Part shown: in pieces, positions 15,423 through 22,384 of the stretch | Numbering within the stretch: position 1 is the stretch's first letter | How the letters are laid out: each line of letters opens with the position of its first letter | Made by a program: the position numbers and the translations under genes | NCBI GenBank assembly: GCA_964588665.1 | Contig: CAZPQQ010000054.1 | Span: forward strand, 1 to 22,384 | DNA from: UBA2160 sp964588665 | GTDB lineage: Bacteria; Chloroflexota; Dehalococcoidia; Lucifugimonadales; UBA1123 | Length of the DNA: 22,384 nt | Reading direction: 5' to 3' | The notes under the pieces: model-generated | Database searches by the model: none | Told to the model about the DNA's origin: nothing | The model's input: only the letters and a program-made list of their open reading frames with translations

Positions 15423-17024
15423 CTATGGGCGCACGACGCGCTTTGGTCGCTCGGCGAGTTTCGCGAGCATGGGCTGAGCCAGCTTCACGAAAGTGCAGGC
15501 AAGCCTCCGGGTGTCTCGGGGATCGATCAGGTCCACGACATCGCCCTTGTGCGCCGCCCTGAACGGAGACCTCATCTTCAGCAACCTGTTCTCGATCATT
15601 TCCCGGTGGGCGTCCGGGTCCGGCGCGTTTTCGATCTCTCTCCGATATGCCGCAGCCACACCGCCCTCGATGGGTATGCCGCCCCACTCTCCGGCGGGCC
15701 AGCCGAATCTTAGGTTCAGTCCGTTCGGATGCCCGAGGCTGTTGGGCGCGTCTGCCGCTACACCGTAGGACTTCCGAACGTTGAACTCGATCTTCGGCAC
15801 ATCCGCCTCGGCGCTGGCGATGAGGGCACGTATTCCGCGCCTCATGGTCGCCTTGCGTTCGGCATGAGAGCCGAGCATGAATCCCGGCATGTCCAGGAAT
15901 ATTACCACGGGCAGATTGAAAGCGTCACAGAGGTCCACGAAGTGCGCGTACTTGTCGGCGCCGTCACCGTCCATCGCTCCCGCCAGTTTCGACGGATCGC
16001 TGCCGAGGACGCCGACGCTGTAGCCGTCGAGGCGAGCGAACCCCGTGATGATTGCGCCTGCCCAATGCCGTCGCATCTCGAAGAACTCGCCGTTGTCCAC
16101 GACCATCTCGATGAGCTTTCGCGGGTCGTAGCTGCGTTTGCGGTTCGCCGGGATGATGTTCAGCAGCCCCTCGGGTCTTCGGTCTGGCGGGTCTCCGGTC
16201 TCCACTCTGGGCGCGACGTCGTTGGTCGTGTTGGGCAGGTAGGAGATGAACTTCTTGATCTGGTCCATCGCCTCTTCCTCGGTGTCGGCCTCGTTGTCGA
16301 CCTGTCCGCTCTCGTGGACGTGCATCATGTGGCCGCCGAGCTCTTCTTTGTCGAGCTGTTCGCCGATGGCGCGACGCACGACCGGTGGACCGGACGGGAA
16401 TATCTGCGACTGGCCTTTGACCATGACTGTGAAGTGAGACATCAAAGCGTGCGCGGCAGGCCATCCGGCGACGGCGCCCATGATCCCGGCGGCGCATGGC
16501 ACCCGCCGCAAAACCTCGACGTTGCGCCACCACAGGCCGCCGTTCGGCAAGCCCATGTGCCCCGACGCCTCGTCGGACTTCGAGCTGTGACCGACGCCCT
16601 CAATGAGCTGGGCGTACGGGATGCCGTATTGGATGGCCAGCGGCTGAACGAAATCTTGTGGATTCTTGTGGACGTTGTGAGGACTGCCTCCCGAGATCGT
16701 GAAGTCGTCGCCGCCGACGGCGACTGGCCTGCCGTCGATCTCGCCCAACCCCATCACATAGCCGCCCGGCGAGAATGCAGTGAGGTTCCCTTCCGCGTCG
16801 AATTCGGCTGCTCCCACCATGGGTCCGGATTCGACAAAGGTGCCGGGGTCGATCATCTTCTCGATGCGTTCGCGGACGGTATACCGGCCTCCGCGATGTT
16901 GTCTTTCGATCCGTTCCGGACCGCCCATCTCACGGCCCAGCCCCCGGATATATTCGATGTCTTCTATCGCCTTCTCCCAAGGCATGCCGGGCTTCCAGGA
17001 TTCTCGATTAGGGTCGATTGGCAT
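15423..17024 (-). CDS. Acyl-CoA carboxylase/decarboxylase carboxyltransferase subunit
   Basis: This 533-residue protein has two crotonase-like halves typical of PccB, MmdA and GcdA carboxyltransferases, which move a carboxyl group between biotin and an acyl-CoA. The N-terminal half contains YTVRERIEKMIDPGTF and GQSQIFPSGPPVVRRAIGEQ followed by LGGHMMHV. The C-terminal half contains DLCDAFNLPVVIFLDMPGF and VRKSYGVAA. The usual DSGGAR-type segment of the first half is replaced by LIEGVGHSSKSDEASG, so substrate handling may differ. ATG 17024 has AGAGGAGA about 6 nt before it; the frame upstream is not conserved. No biotin carboxylase or biotin carrier lies in the window. It sits between a crotonase gene and a CaiB pair in one operon. 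Confidence 0.88.
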   Translation of the reverse strand: MPIDPNRESWKPGMPWEKAIEDIEYIRGLGREMGGPERIERQHRGGRYTVRERIEKMIDPGTFVESGPMVGAAEFDAEGNLTAFSPGGYVMGLGEIDGRPVAVGGDDFTISGGSPHNVHKNPQDFVQPLAIQYGIPYAQLIEGVGHSSKSDEASGHMGLPNGGLWWRNVEVLRRVPCAAGIMGAVAGWPAAHALMSHFTVMVKGQSQIFPSGPPVVRRAIGEQLDKEELGGHMMHVHESGQVDNEADTEEEAMDQIKKFISYLPNTTNDVAPRVETGDPPDRRPEGLLNIIPANRKRSYDPRKLIEMVVDNGEFFEMRRHWAGAIITGFARLDGYSVGVLGSDPSKLAGAMDGDGADKYAHFVDLCDAFNLPVVIFLDMPGFMLGSHAERKATMRRGIRALIASAEADVPKIEFNVRKSYGVAADAPNSLGHPNGLNLRFGWPAGEWGGIPIEGGVAAAYRREIENAPDPDAHREMIENRLLKMRSPFRAAHKGDVVDLIDPRDTRRLACTFVKLAQPMLAKLAERPKRVVRP

Positions 17025-17130
17025 GTAGCTCTCCTCTGGTTTGTCTAAGCGATATTGTTGTTGGCAGTCAAAATACGTGAGACCACAATTCACCGGCGAT
17101 GATCTGACGTCGAGCGCGCGGGCCGGGGCG

Positions 17131-17928
17131 CTAACGGCCCCTGAATGTGGGTGTGCGCTTCTCCAGCCAGGATTGCCGCCCCTCCTGCTGGTCGTCGGTG
17201 CCTTTGACTCGGAGCGTCGACACCTCGTATTCGTACGCGAGTGAGTCGCGCAGGGTGTGTGTCAACGAGTACTCCGTCGCGTCCTTGTAGCCGCCGGCCG
17301 CCACGGTCGGGAGACCCGCGAGCATCTCGACGTATTCCGCGGCGCGGTCTTGGAACTCGTCCAGCGGCCAAACTCGGTTGGCCCAACCCCAGTCCAACGC
17401 CTTTTGAGCGTTCAGATGGCTACCTGTCATCAACATCTCAAGCGCCCTGCCCTGCCCGATGATTCGAGGCAGGAACCAAGACGATCCGCCGATCATGCCG
17501 ATGGATCTGGTCACGCGGTGGTCGCCGACCTCGATGTTGTCGGCGCACAGCCGAAAGTCGCTCGCGCAGGCCAGCTCGAAGCCGTGCCCGAGCGCCCAGC
17601 CATACACGAGGGCCACGACGGGCTTGGGGAGCTCGCGCAACGACCTGATGAGGCGACGATGGACATGGAAATCGTCGACGCCCGGTTCCGGGTCCATGCC
17701 CTTCATGTCGTCGCCGGAGCAAAATGACCGTGTTCCTTGCCCTCGAATCGTGACTACTCGGACATCCGGATTGCTGCCAGCGTGGTCGATGAGCCACTGC
17801 ACCTCGTGCAACGTCCGGAAGCTTACGGCATTGAGTCGCTCGGGCCGGTTGAGCGTGACTGAAAGCACGCCCGAGTCCGAGAGATCCCACAACACTCGTT
17901 TCCACTCTATCTTGTCAAGAGCCGTCAT
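17131..17928 (-). CDS. Enoyl-CoA hydratase/isomerase family protein, altered catalytic residues
   Basis: This 265-residue crotonase-fold protein has RSFCSGDDMKG (68-77) and VYGWALGHGFELACASDF (108-125) for the oxyanion hole and CoA pocket. By motif alignment with rat mitochondrial hydratase, Glu144 is retained as Glu118, but the Glu164 position is Arg138 in VGDHRVTRSIG. Classic two-Glu hydration is therefore unlikely; isomerase, racemase, hydrolase or another crotonase reaction is possible. ATG 17928 has GAGGAG about 7 nt upstream. It is the first gene of the operon leading to the carboxyltransferase and the CaiB pair. Confidence 0.88.
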   Translation of the reverse strand: MTALDKIEWKRVLWDLSDSGVLSVTLNRPERLNAVSFRTLHEVQWLIDHAGSNPDVRVVTIRGQGTRSFCSGDDMKGMDPEPGVDDFHVHRRLIRSLRELPKPVVALVYGWALGHGFELACASDFRLCADNIEVGDHRVTRSIGMIGGSSWFLPRIIGQGRALEMLMTGSHLNAQKALDWGWANRVWPLDEFQDRAAEYVEMLAGLPTVAAGGYKDATEYSLTHTLRDSLAYEYEVSTLRVKGTDDQQEGRQSWLEKRTPTFRGR

Positions 17929-17957
17929 TTCTAACTCCTCATCTTGATTACGGCAGA

Positions 17958-17973
17958 TCGGGCTGCAGCCCGA
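17958..17973. promoter_or_regulatory. 16-bp perfect palindrome upstream of the crotonase/CaiB operon
   Basis: TCGGGCTGCAGCCCGA is a perfect dyad 30-45 bp before the crotonase start at 17928. The place and size fit a repressor operator, for example for a TetR- or GntR-type regulator, although no regulator gene is in the window. A transcribed hairpin in the leader is the alternative. Confidence 0.45.
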
Positions 17974-18098
17974 ACACTATCTCACACTGGGGATGTGGCG
18001 CAGCAGGCGTCGAGCCACGGTCTCGTTGGATCTTCGGCACGGTCTACGCCACGGTACATCCCGTCCGGGTGACGCATCGCACTAAGGTTGTAAACGGC

Positions 18099-18863
18099 CT
18101 ATGGCTGGTAAAAACAGTCTTCTGCCGAATCGAGAGGCTCGTAACCGAGCACCTCTTTGGGATGGGAGAGGTCTCGGTAGCTCCAACGATTGTCGGACAC
18201 CGCGAAGAAGATGTCGTATTTGACGCTGTCCGGCGCGTCGATGCACAATCGGAGCATCCGGACCGTGTCCCTGTGACTCAGGTAGACGGAGTTCTCTCTG
18301 AAGGTCGTGGGCTTGTTTCCCGGACGGACGGCCCCAATTCGAACGTTGATGAACGACATTCCGTACTCGTCGGAGAAGTGCCTGCCGAGAGCCTCGCCCC
18401 AGACCTTCGTGGCGCCGTATAGGGATGCCGGTCGAACCTGCTCATGAGTAATCAGCGGGAGGTCCGCCGGGACTCGATCGTACTCGCCGTCGCGGATGTG
18501 CGAGTACGGCGGGACCTGTTCAAAGCTCTGGATCGTGCCTCCGCTGCTGGCGAACACAACCCGTGTGACGCCCGCCAGACGCGCCGCCTCGTAGACGTTG
18601 TACGTGCCTGCCACATTGAGGGCGTGATGTCCCTCCCAGTCCGATCCTCCGAGGTAGGCTGCCAGATGCACCACGACGTCCTGTCCTTCGAACGCGGGCT
18701 TGATCGCCTCCGGATCGGCGATATCGGCCTGAAAATTAGTCACACCATCGACGTGCCTTCGGTTCAGGGCTGTCAACTCGTAGCCCCCGACCTGTTGCAG
18801 ATGATCTTTCAGGATGCCGCCGATCAGGCCGCTCATACCCGTGATCAGGACTCTTTTCAGCAC
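18099..18863 (-). CDS. NAD-dependent epimerase/dehydratase, uronate-dehydrogenase-like
   Basis: This 254-residue extended-SDR protein has the Rossmann motif TGMSGLIGG (8-16), VVHLAAYLGG (64-73), Ser107/108 in FASSGGT, and Tyr149 and Lys153 in SLYGATKVWGE. The later VRIGAVRPGN, YLSHRDTVRML and GYEPLDSAED segments resemble uronate dehydrogenase (Udh), which oxidises uronic acids to aldaro-lactones; the short length also fits Udh rather than a nucleotide-sugar epimerase. The GTG at 18863 is chosen because GGGAGG lies about 6 nt before it. It is divergent from the LLM operon and may share control with it. A uronate or related sugar-acid substrate is likely but unproven. Confidence 0.85.
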   Translation of the reverse strand: MLKRVLITGMSGLIGGILKDHLQQVGGYELTALNRRHVDGVTNFQADIADPEAIKPAFEGQDVVVHLAAYLGGSDWEGHHALNVAGTYNVYEAARLAGVTRVVFASSGGTIQSFEQVPPYSHIRDGEYDRVPADLPLITHEQVRPASLYGATKVWGEALGRHFSDEYGMSFINVRIGAVRPGNKPTTFRENSVYLSHRDTVRMLRLCIDAPDSVKYDIFFAVSDNRWSYRDLSHPKEVLGYEPLDSAEDCFYQP

Positions 18864-18959
18864 CCTTCACCTCCCGTGCGACGCTTCGCGGAATTCGGAA
18901 TCGCTCGATCTCCGGCATCATCCTCCCGATGGCTGACGGCTCGGTCGCCGCATGCTTGG

Positions 18960-18988
18960 TTGGCGCCTACTGTATTCGTCGGCGCCAA
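18960..18988. promoter_or_regulatory. Perfect 8-bp inverted repeat, candidate operator
   Basis: TTGGCGCC at 18960-18967 is mirrored by GGCGCCAA at 18981-18988 with a 13-nt AT-richer spacer. The half-sites are 19-21 bp apart, about two helical turns, which fits a dimeric regulator bound between divergent genes. It lies 47 bp before the -35 box of the LLM promoter and about 97 bp from the Udh-like start. Confidence 0.45.
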
Positions 18989-19034
18989 TCGTGTCAAAGA
19001 ACATGCTCCGCTTGTGGGGCGTGCGGCTCAGCCG

Positions 19035-19063
19035 TTGACAACGCCGCCGACCGGCACTAGAGT
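19035..19063 (+). promoter_or_regulatory. Sigma-70 promoter of the LLM operon
   Basis: TTGACA (19035-19040) is followed after exactly 17 nt by TAGAGT (19058-19063). This predicts a transcript starting near 19070 with a leader of about 140 nt before the GTG at 19212. Confidence 0.65.
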
Positions 19064-19211
19064 TTGGGGCGCCTCGGATTGCCAATTCACTGGAGGGGTC
19101 CAGCGCCGTCCGGGACATCCGACACCTACTTCTTGTGCATTGTTCAACACGCCGCGTGTGGCGCGAAACACCGAAATTGTGAATCAAGACAACCCCGTCG
19201 AGGAGGACACC

Positions 19212-20165
19212 GTGGACATAGGATTGATGGTTGAAGGACAGAACGGACTCACTTGGGAGCGCTGGAGCCATATCTTGGCGCTGGCGGAGGAGGTCAAATT
19301 CCCGTCCGTTTTCCGCTCGGATCACTACGTCATCGGAACCTACAAGCAATCGCTCGAAGCCTACTTGTCCTTCGTGGTGGCGGCCAAGGAAACCAGCACA
19401 ATTCGATTCGGTCCGCTCGTCACTCCGTTGACCTTCCGATCGCCGGTCGACATCGGACGAATGGCCGCACAGATCGACGAGCTCAGCGGCGGACGATTCG
19501 TGATGGGTCTCGGCGCCGGATGGCATGAGCCCGAGCACCTCGCATATGGCATTCGCTTCCCTCCGATTCGGGAGCGATTCGACCGACTGGACGAAGGAAT
19601 CAACGTGATCCAGGCGCTGTGGTCCGAAGGTCCCGCCTCCTACAAAGGGAAGTACTACGAGGTCAAGGACATCGACTGTCTGCCGAAACCTGCGCCCGGC
19701 GGCGCTCCGATCCTGATCGGAGGGGCCGGAGAAAAGCGGACGTTGGCGCTCGTGGCCAAGTACGCCACCGAGTGGAACTGCGTCAACCTGGAGCCGGAAG
19801 CTTACGCACACAAAAAGGCCGTGCTGGAGCAACACTGCGAAGCCATCGGACGCGATCCCGCGACGATCAAACGATCGATGATGATCTTCGGGCTGATGGG
19901 TCCGAGCAAGCAAGTGCTCGACGACGTCACCCGACGATTCAAGGACTCAACTCCGGCGAACCAATCGACCTCGATCGAGGAATTCCAAGCGCGATCACGA
20001 GAGCGCGGGATGATCGTCGGCCAGACCGAAGAGGTCGTGGATCGGCTCGGCCAATTGGCCGAATTGGGCGTCGAGGAGGTCGAATTCGAGCACCTGAACT
20101 ACGACTCGGACGAGGGGCCGCGGTACCTCGCATCGGACGTCGCGCCGAAGGTGGCCGCGCTTTAG
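19212..20165 (+). CDS. LLM-class flavin/F420-dependent oxidoreductase
   Basis: This 317-residue luciferase-like TIM-barrel protein uses FMN or F420 to oxidise, reduce or monooxygenate its substrate. Recognisable parts are RSDHYVIG near the N-terminus, TSTIRFGPLVTPLTFRSP, GRFVMGLGAGWHEPEHLAYG with the following RFDRLDEGINVIQALW, and GGAPILIGGAGEKRTLALVAKYATEWN. Its length fits the family. The GTG at 19212 is chosen because AGGAGG (19201-19206) is 5 nt upstream and the conserved sequence begins there; the open frame extends back to 18444 only by chance. It is first in a plus-strand run with a DsrE-like protein, a BadI-like crotonase and an SDR. F420 versus FMN use cannot be decided here. Confidence 0.9.
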   Translation: MDIGLMVEGQNGLTWERWSHILALAEEVKFPSVFRSDHYVIGTYKQSLEAYLSFVVAAKETSTIRFGPLVTPLTFRSPVDIGRMAAQIDELSGGRFVMGLGAGWHEPEHLAYGIRFPPIRERFDRLDEGINVIQALWSEGPASYKGKYYEVKDIDCLPKPAPGGAPILIGGAGEKRTLALVAKYATEWNCVNLEPEAYAHKKAVLEQHCEAIGRDPATIKRSMMIFGLMGPSKQVLDDVTRRFKDSTPANQSTSIEEFQARSRERGMIVGQTEEVVDRLGQLAELGVEEVEFEHLNYDSDEGPRYLASDVAPKVAAL

Positions 20166-20255
20166 ATCGAGAGGCGCCATTGACGGATTAACGAGAGCTC
20201 GGGTCGCTTGACCCTCTCCAGGCTGGCAGATATTATGGTGCGCAGGTGGGTGATT

Positions 20256-20690
20256 ATGAAACTACTATTCATATGCCGCGACGGACTGGAAGACTCGCTG
20301 CTAAGCACGGTGGCGATGGCGACGGAGGCTCGCAAAACATCCGACGGAGACGAAGTCGGCATCCTGTTTACCGGCGAGGCTGTTGCCGCCCTCGCGGGGC
20401 AGTCATTCGACTGGTCGCCGCTGCTTCGTGATTGGGGCACGCGGATGCTGGTGTCTCGGAACGCCACCGAGATGGGGTATCCTCTGGCAAACCCCAGGGA
20501 TATCCGCTGGACCAAGCCACGCCAACTCCTGCCAGCCGCCCGAGAGGCGGGAGTTCGTCTCATCGCCTGCCCCCTCTGGTCGAAACTGTTAGGCGTCGAG
20601 GATAAGTTGCCAGAGGAGCTGGAGCGTCCGGACATGGCGGCGCTCATCCAAGAGTTGAGGCAGTCTGACAAAGTCATCGGCAGTTTCTAA
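20256..20690 (+). CDS. DsrE-like small protein
   Basis: This 144-residue alpha/beta protein starts MKLLFICRDGLED and later has VGILFTGEAVAAL and GVRLIACPLWSKLLG. This pattern resembles DsrE/DsrF-like proteins, in which the Cys of an ACP-type motif can carry sulfur. Cys7 and Cys105 are the only cysteines. The ATG at 20256 gives a typical first beta strand and has AGGTGG about 6 nt upstream; ATGs at 20208 and 20235 are in frame but add an unlikely basic stretch. It lies 90 nt after the LLM gene and 12 nt before the crotonase gene. A sulfur-relay or small-ligand role is a guess. Confidence 0.7.
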   Translation: MKLLFICRDGLEDSLLSTVAMATEARKTSDGDEVGILFTGEAVAALAGQSFDWSPLLRDWGTRMLVSRNATEMGYPLANPRDIRWTKPRQLLPAAREAGVRLIACPLWSKLLGVEDKLPEELERPDMAALIQELRQSDKVIGSF

Positions 20691-20702
20691 AAGGAGAGCT
20701 TC

Positions 20703-21557
20703 ATGGGATGGACCGAATGGACACAGCCCCCGGAATTTCGGTGCCCGGTGCACGTCATCTACGAGAAAAAGCACAACGAAGAATTGGGCGGAGGCATCGC
20801 CCGCCTCACCATGAACCGGCCCGAAGTTCTCAACGCCTTCACCGGCCAGACGTACTTGGAATTCGCCCGGGCTTTCAGGGATGCAGAAGAGGACGTTACG
20901 ATCGCAGCCATCATCCTCGCCGGCTCCGGCGGCCACTTCTCCAGCGGAGGCGACGTCACCTGGGAGGCCGAGGCCAGCTTCGAGGATTCGGCTGGTTCTG
21001 AGCCCGCGTTGAACCGGCTGGTGCGACTCTGCCCCAAGGTGGTTATCGCGGCCGTGGAAGGATACTCGATCGGCGGCGGCAACCATCTGGCCTACACATG
21101 CGACATCACCATCGCAGCCGACACCGCCATTTTCGGACACAACGGCGTCCGGGTCGGCAGCCCGCACCACGGGTACACGGTGGCGCTCGCCGCCCTGACG
21201 ATCGGGATGAAGCGGGCCAAAGAGATGCACTTCTTTTTGCCGCGCTACACGGCCCAGGAAGCCTTCCAGATGGGCATGGTCAACAAAGTGGTGCCCGAGG
21301 AGGCGCTGGCGGCCGAGGTGGACAAGTGGTGCGAGCAGCTTCTGACCATGAGTCCCACCTGCGTGCAGCTCCGCAAGCGGTCTTTCAACGCATTGATGGA
21401 GATGATGAGGGCGTTTACGGGACCTCATGGAGAGATGCTCCGGACGCATGCGCCCGACTTCATGGGCAGCGAAGAACGCAAAGAGTGCCTCAACGCTTTC
21501 ACCGAGATGCGGACTCCGCGTCCGTACGCGGCCTATGCAGCGGAGCACGGCGGATAG
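20703..21557 (+). CDS. MenB/BadI-like crotonase (ring-forming or ring-opening type)
   Basis: This 284-residue crotonase resembles 1,4-dihydroxy-2-naphthoyl-CoA synthase (MenB) and 2-ketocyclohexanecarboxyl-CoA hydrolase (BadI) more than ordinary hydratases. The shared segments are FSSGGD (79-84), GYSIGGGNHLAYTCDITIAA (120-139) and IFGHNGVRVGS (143-153), then RAKEMHFFLPRYTAQEA and VDKWCEQLLTMSPT. Both hydratase glutamates are absent (His128 and Gly148), as in MenB and BadI. The conserved Asp of their SFDGG/SVDPG loop is replaced: the loop here reads SPHHG (153-157), with His155 in the Asp position. AAAGGAGAG before ATG 20703 is a strong ribosome site. It follows the DsrE-like gene by 12 nt and precedes an SDR, echoing badH/badI pairing. 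Confidence 0.85.
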   Translation: MGWTEWTQPPEFRCPVHVIYEKKHNEELGGGIARLTMNRPEVLNAFTGQTYLEFARAFRDAEEDVTIAAIILAGSGGHFSSGGDVTWEAEASFEDSAGSEPALNRLVRLCPKVVIAAVEGYSIGGGNHLAYTCDITIAADTAIFGHNGVRVGSPHHGYTVALAALTIGMKRAKEMHFFLPRYTAQEAFQMGMVNKVVPEEALAAEVDKWCEQLLTMSPTCVQLRKRSFNALMEMMRAFTGPHGEMLRTHAPDFMGSEERKECLNAFTEMRTPRPYAAYAAEHGG

Positions 21558-21588
21558 GCACACCTAAGAATTATGGCAGAGGGTACTC

Positions 21589-22384
21589 ATGGAGCTGACT
21601 TTAAGCGGGAAGAACGCCATCGTCACAGGCGGTGGCTCCAACATCGGTCAGAGCATCGCACTGACCCTGGCGGATGAAGGGGCCAACCTCGCCATCTTCG
21701 ATCTCGACGAGACGGCAGCCCTTGGGGTGATCCAGGAAGCCAAAAAGGCAGGAGCATCCGGAGATATGGCCGCGTACGGCACCGATTTGACGGACCGGCT
21801 GCAAGTGGAAGCGTCGGTCGGTCGGGTCGTAGAAAAGTTCGAGCAGATCGACATACTGATCAACTGCGTGGGCGGTGACGAGGCGGGACCCTTCCTTGGT
21901 CAGCCGCCTGAGTTGCACGAGAAGCTGGTCAACCTCAACTACATGAGCGTCGTCCACTGTATGCGGACGATACTGCCTCATATGGTAGAGCGCGGCTACG
22001 GCCGCATCGTCAGTCTGGCGTCCGACGCGGGCCGCATGGGCGAATTCCACGAAGCGGTGTACTCCGGCGCAAAAGCAGGAGTAATCGCGCTGACCAAGTC
22101 CCTGGCGAGGGAGGTCGGCAGGCACGACGTAACCCTCAACGTCGTCTGTCCAGGACTCACCATCCCCGAGGACCCCGAAGCTGTCCCTGAGACGAGCTTG
22201 TTGTGGGCCGGGGATGCGATCGACTTCTGGACGCCCGAGCGGCGAGCAAGCGCCGCTCGTCGTTACGCTCTGCGCCGCCTGGGCAATGCGCAGGATGTGG
22301 CCAACGTGGTCGTCTTCCTGGCCTCAGATCGGTGCAACTTCGTCACCGGGCAGACCTGGAGCGTCAGCGGCGGCTACACCATGA
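21589..22384 (+). CDS. SDR family oxidoreductase, C-terminus beyond the window
   Basis: At least 265 residues of a classical short-chain dehydrogenase are visible; the frame is still open at the last base. The Rossmann motif is TGGGSNIG (13-20), Asp38 favours NAD(H), and Ser145, Tyr158 and Lys162 form the catalytic set (YSGAK). The usual NAG is NCVG (92-95), and FVTGQTWSVSGGYTM closes the family pattern, so little is missing. ATG 21589 has AGAGGG about 5 nt upstream and lies 31 nt after the crotonase stop. Beside a BadI-like protein it could act like BadH, a 2-hydroxycyclohexanecarboxyl-CoA dehydrogenase (inference). Confidence 0.88.
   Translation, partial: MELTLSGKNAIVTGGGSNIGQSIALTLADEGANLAIFDLDETAALGVIQEAKKAGASGDMAAYGTDLTDRLQVEASVGRVVEKFEQIDILINCVGGDEAGPFLGQPPELHEKLVNLNYMSVVHCMRTILPHMVERGYGRIVSLASDAGRMGEFHEAVYSGAKAGVIALTKSLAREVGRHDVTLNVVCPGLTIPEDPEAVPETSLLWAGDAIDFWTPERRASAARRYALRRLGNAQDVANVVVFLASDRCNFVTGQTWSVSGGYTM

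Larger units (their letters stand above)
18864..19211. promoter_or_regulatory. 348-bp divergent control region
   Basis: This gap between the divergent Udh-like gene and the LLM gene holds no convincing gene. It contains a perfect inverted repeat (18960-18988), a strong plus-strand promoter (19035-19063) and a long leader of about 140 nt. A frame open upstream of the LLM start runs through it but lacks conserved character. Confidence 0.6.

Noticed and set aside
15409..15687. 93-residue N-terminal extension of the first CaiB gene
   Set aside because: It lies within the upstream carboxyltransferase gene, is Arg-rich and unlike CaiB proteins; ATG 15408 fits the family length.
15729..17048. 439-residue open frame on the plus strand
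   Set aside because: It is antisense to the carboxyltransferase gene, which has clear domains; compositionally a shadow frame.
18444..19211. Long upstream extension of the LLM oxidoreductase frame
   Set aside because: It runs antisense to the Udh-like gene and across the control region; a GTG with AGGAGG at 19212 begins the conserved protein.
1..22384. CRISPR array, tRNA, rRNA, phage or transposase genes
   Set aside because: No regularly spaced direct repeats, cloverleaf or rRNA-like stretches, integrase or transposase motifs were seen on either strand.

Overview
The window is a dense stretch of bacterial DNA, moderately GC-rich by eye. It carries about 18 convincing protein genes and no RNA genes, CRISPR array, transposase or phage genes. 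The content suggests a free-living, probably marine or soil heterotroph that degrades unusual organic matter through CoA thioesters. It combines paired CaiB/BaiF CoA-transferases, a family I CoA-transferase, crotonases, SDRs, a luciferase-like oxidoreductase, a Gfo/Idh dehydrogenase, a cytosolic arylsulfatase and a thiolase/DUF35 pair. This mix recalls SAR202-like Chloroflexota, but that assignment is inference from gene content only; no marker gene is present.

Layout. (1) 28-2400 (+) encodes a secreted-type Asp-rich PKD-repeat protein with Ser-Gly linkers, apparently lacking its true N-terminus. (2) 6808-2544 (-) is a gene run: family I CoA-transferase, Gfo/Idh oxidoreductase, SDR and a TIM-barrel sugar isomerase/epimerase. 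Two of its three junctions are overlapping start/stop codons. (3) Divergently, 7008-8934 (+) holds a DUF35 zinc-ribbon protein and a non-canonical thiolase, separated by a 133-bp segment with perfect 12-bp inverted ends that encloses a REP-like repeat. A small HAD-like protein follows at 9005-9373. (4) On the minus strand lie NudC (10377-9454), with a very good sigma-70 promoter, and an arylsulfatase (12823-10559). A second REP-like element sits upstream of the arylsulfatase. (5) 17928-13001 (-) is a crotonase / acyl-CoA carboxyltransferase / CaiB / CaiB operon, with a 16-bp perfect palindrome just upstream. (6) A uronate-dehydrogenase-like gene (18863-18099, -) faces away from a plus-strand operon across a 348-bp control region. 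That operon starts at 19212 and encodes an LLM-class flavin/F420 oxidoreductase, a small DsrE-like protein, a MenB/BadI-like crotonase and an SDR cut by the window edge.

How they may fit together (inference). Sulfatase, Gfo/Idh, isomerase and uronate-dehydrogenase-like enzymes could handle sulfated or oxidised sugars or cyclitols. The CoA-transferases could activate the resulting acids. The crotonases, carboxyltransferase and DUF35/thiolase pair could carry out carbon-carbon bond chemistry. The final LLM, DsrE, BadI-like and SDR set looks like a ring-oxidation and ring-opening module. Several enzymes have altered catalytic residues: the 17131 crotonase, the MenB/BadI-like protein and the thiolase. 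Their exact reactions therefore cannot be inferred from family membership, and they are the best candidates for undescribed chemistry here.
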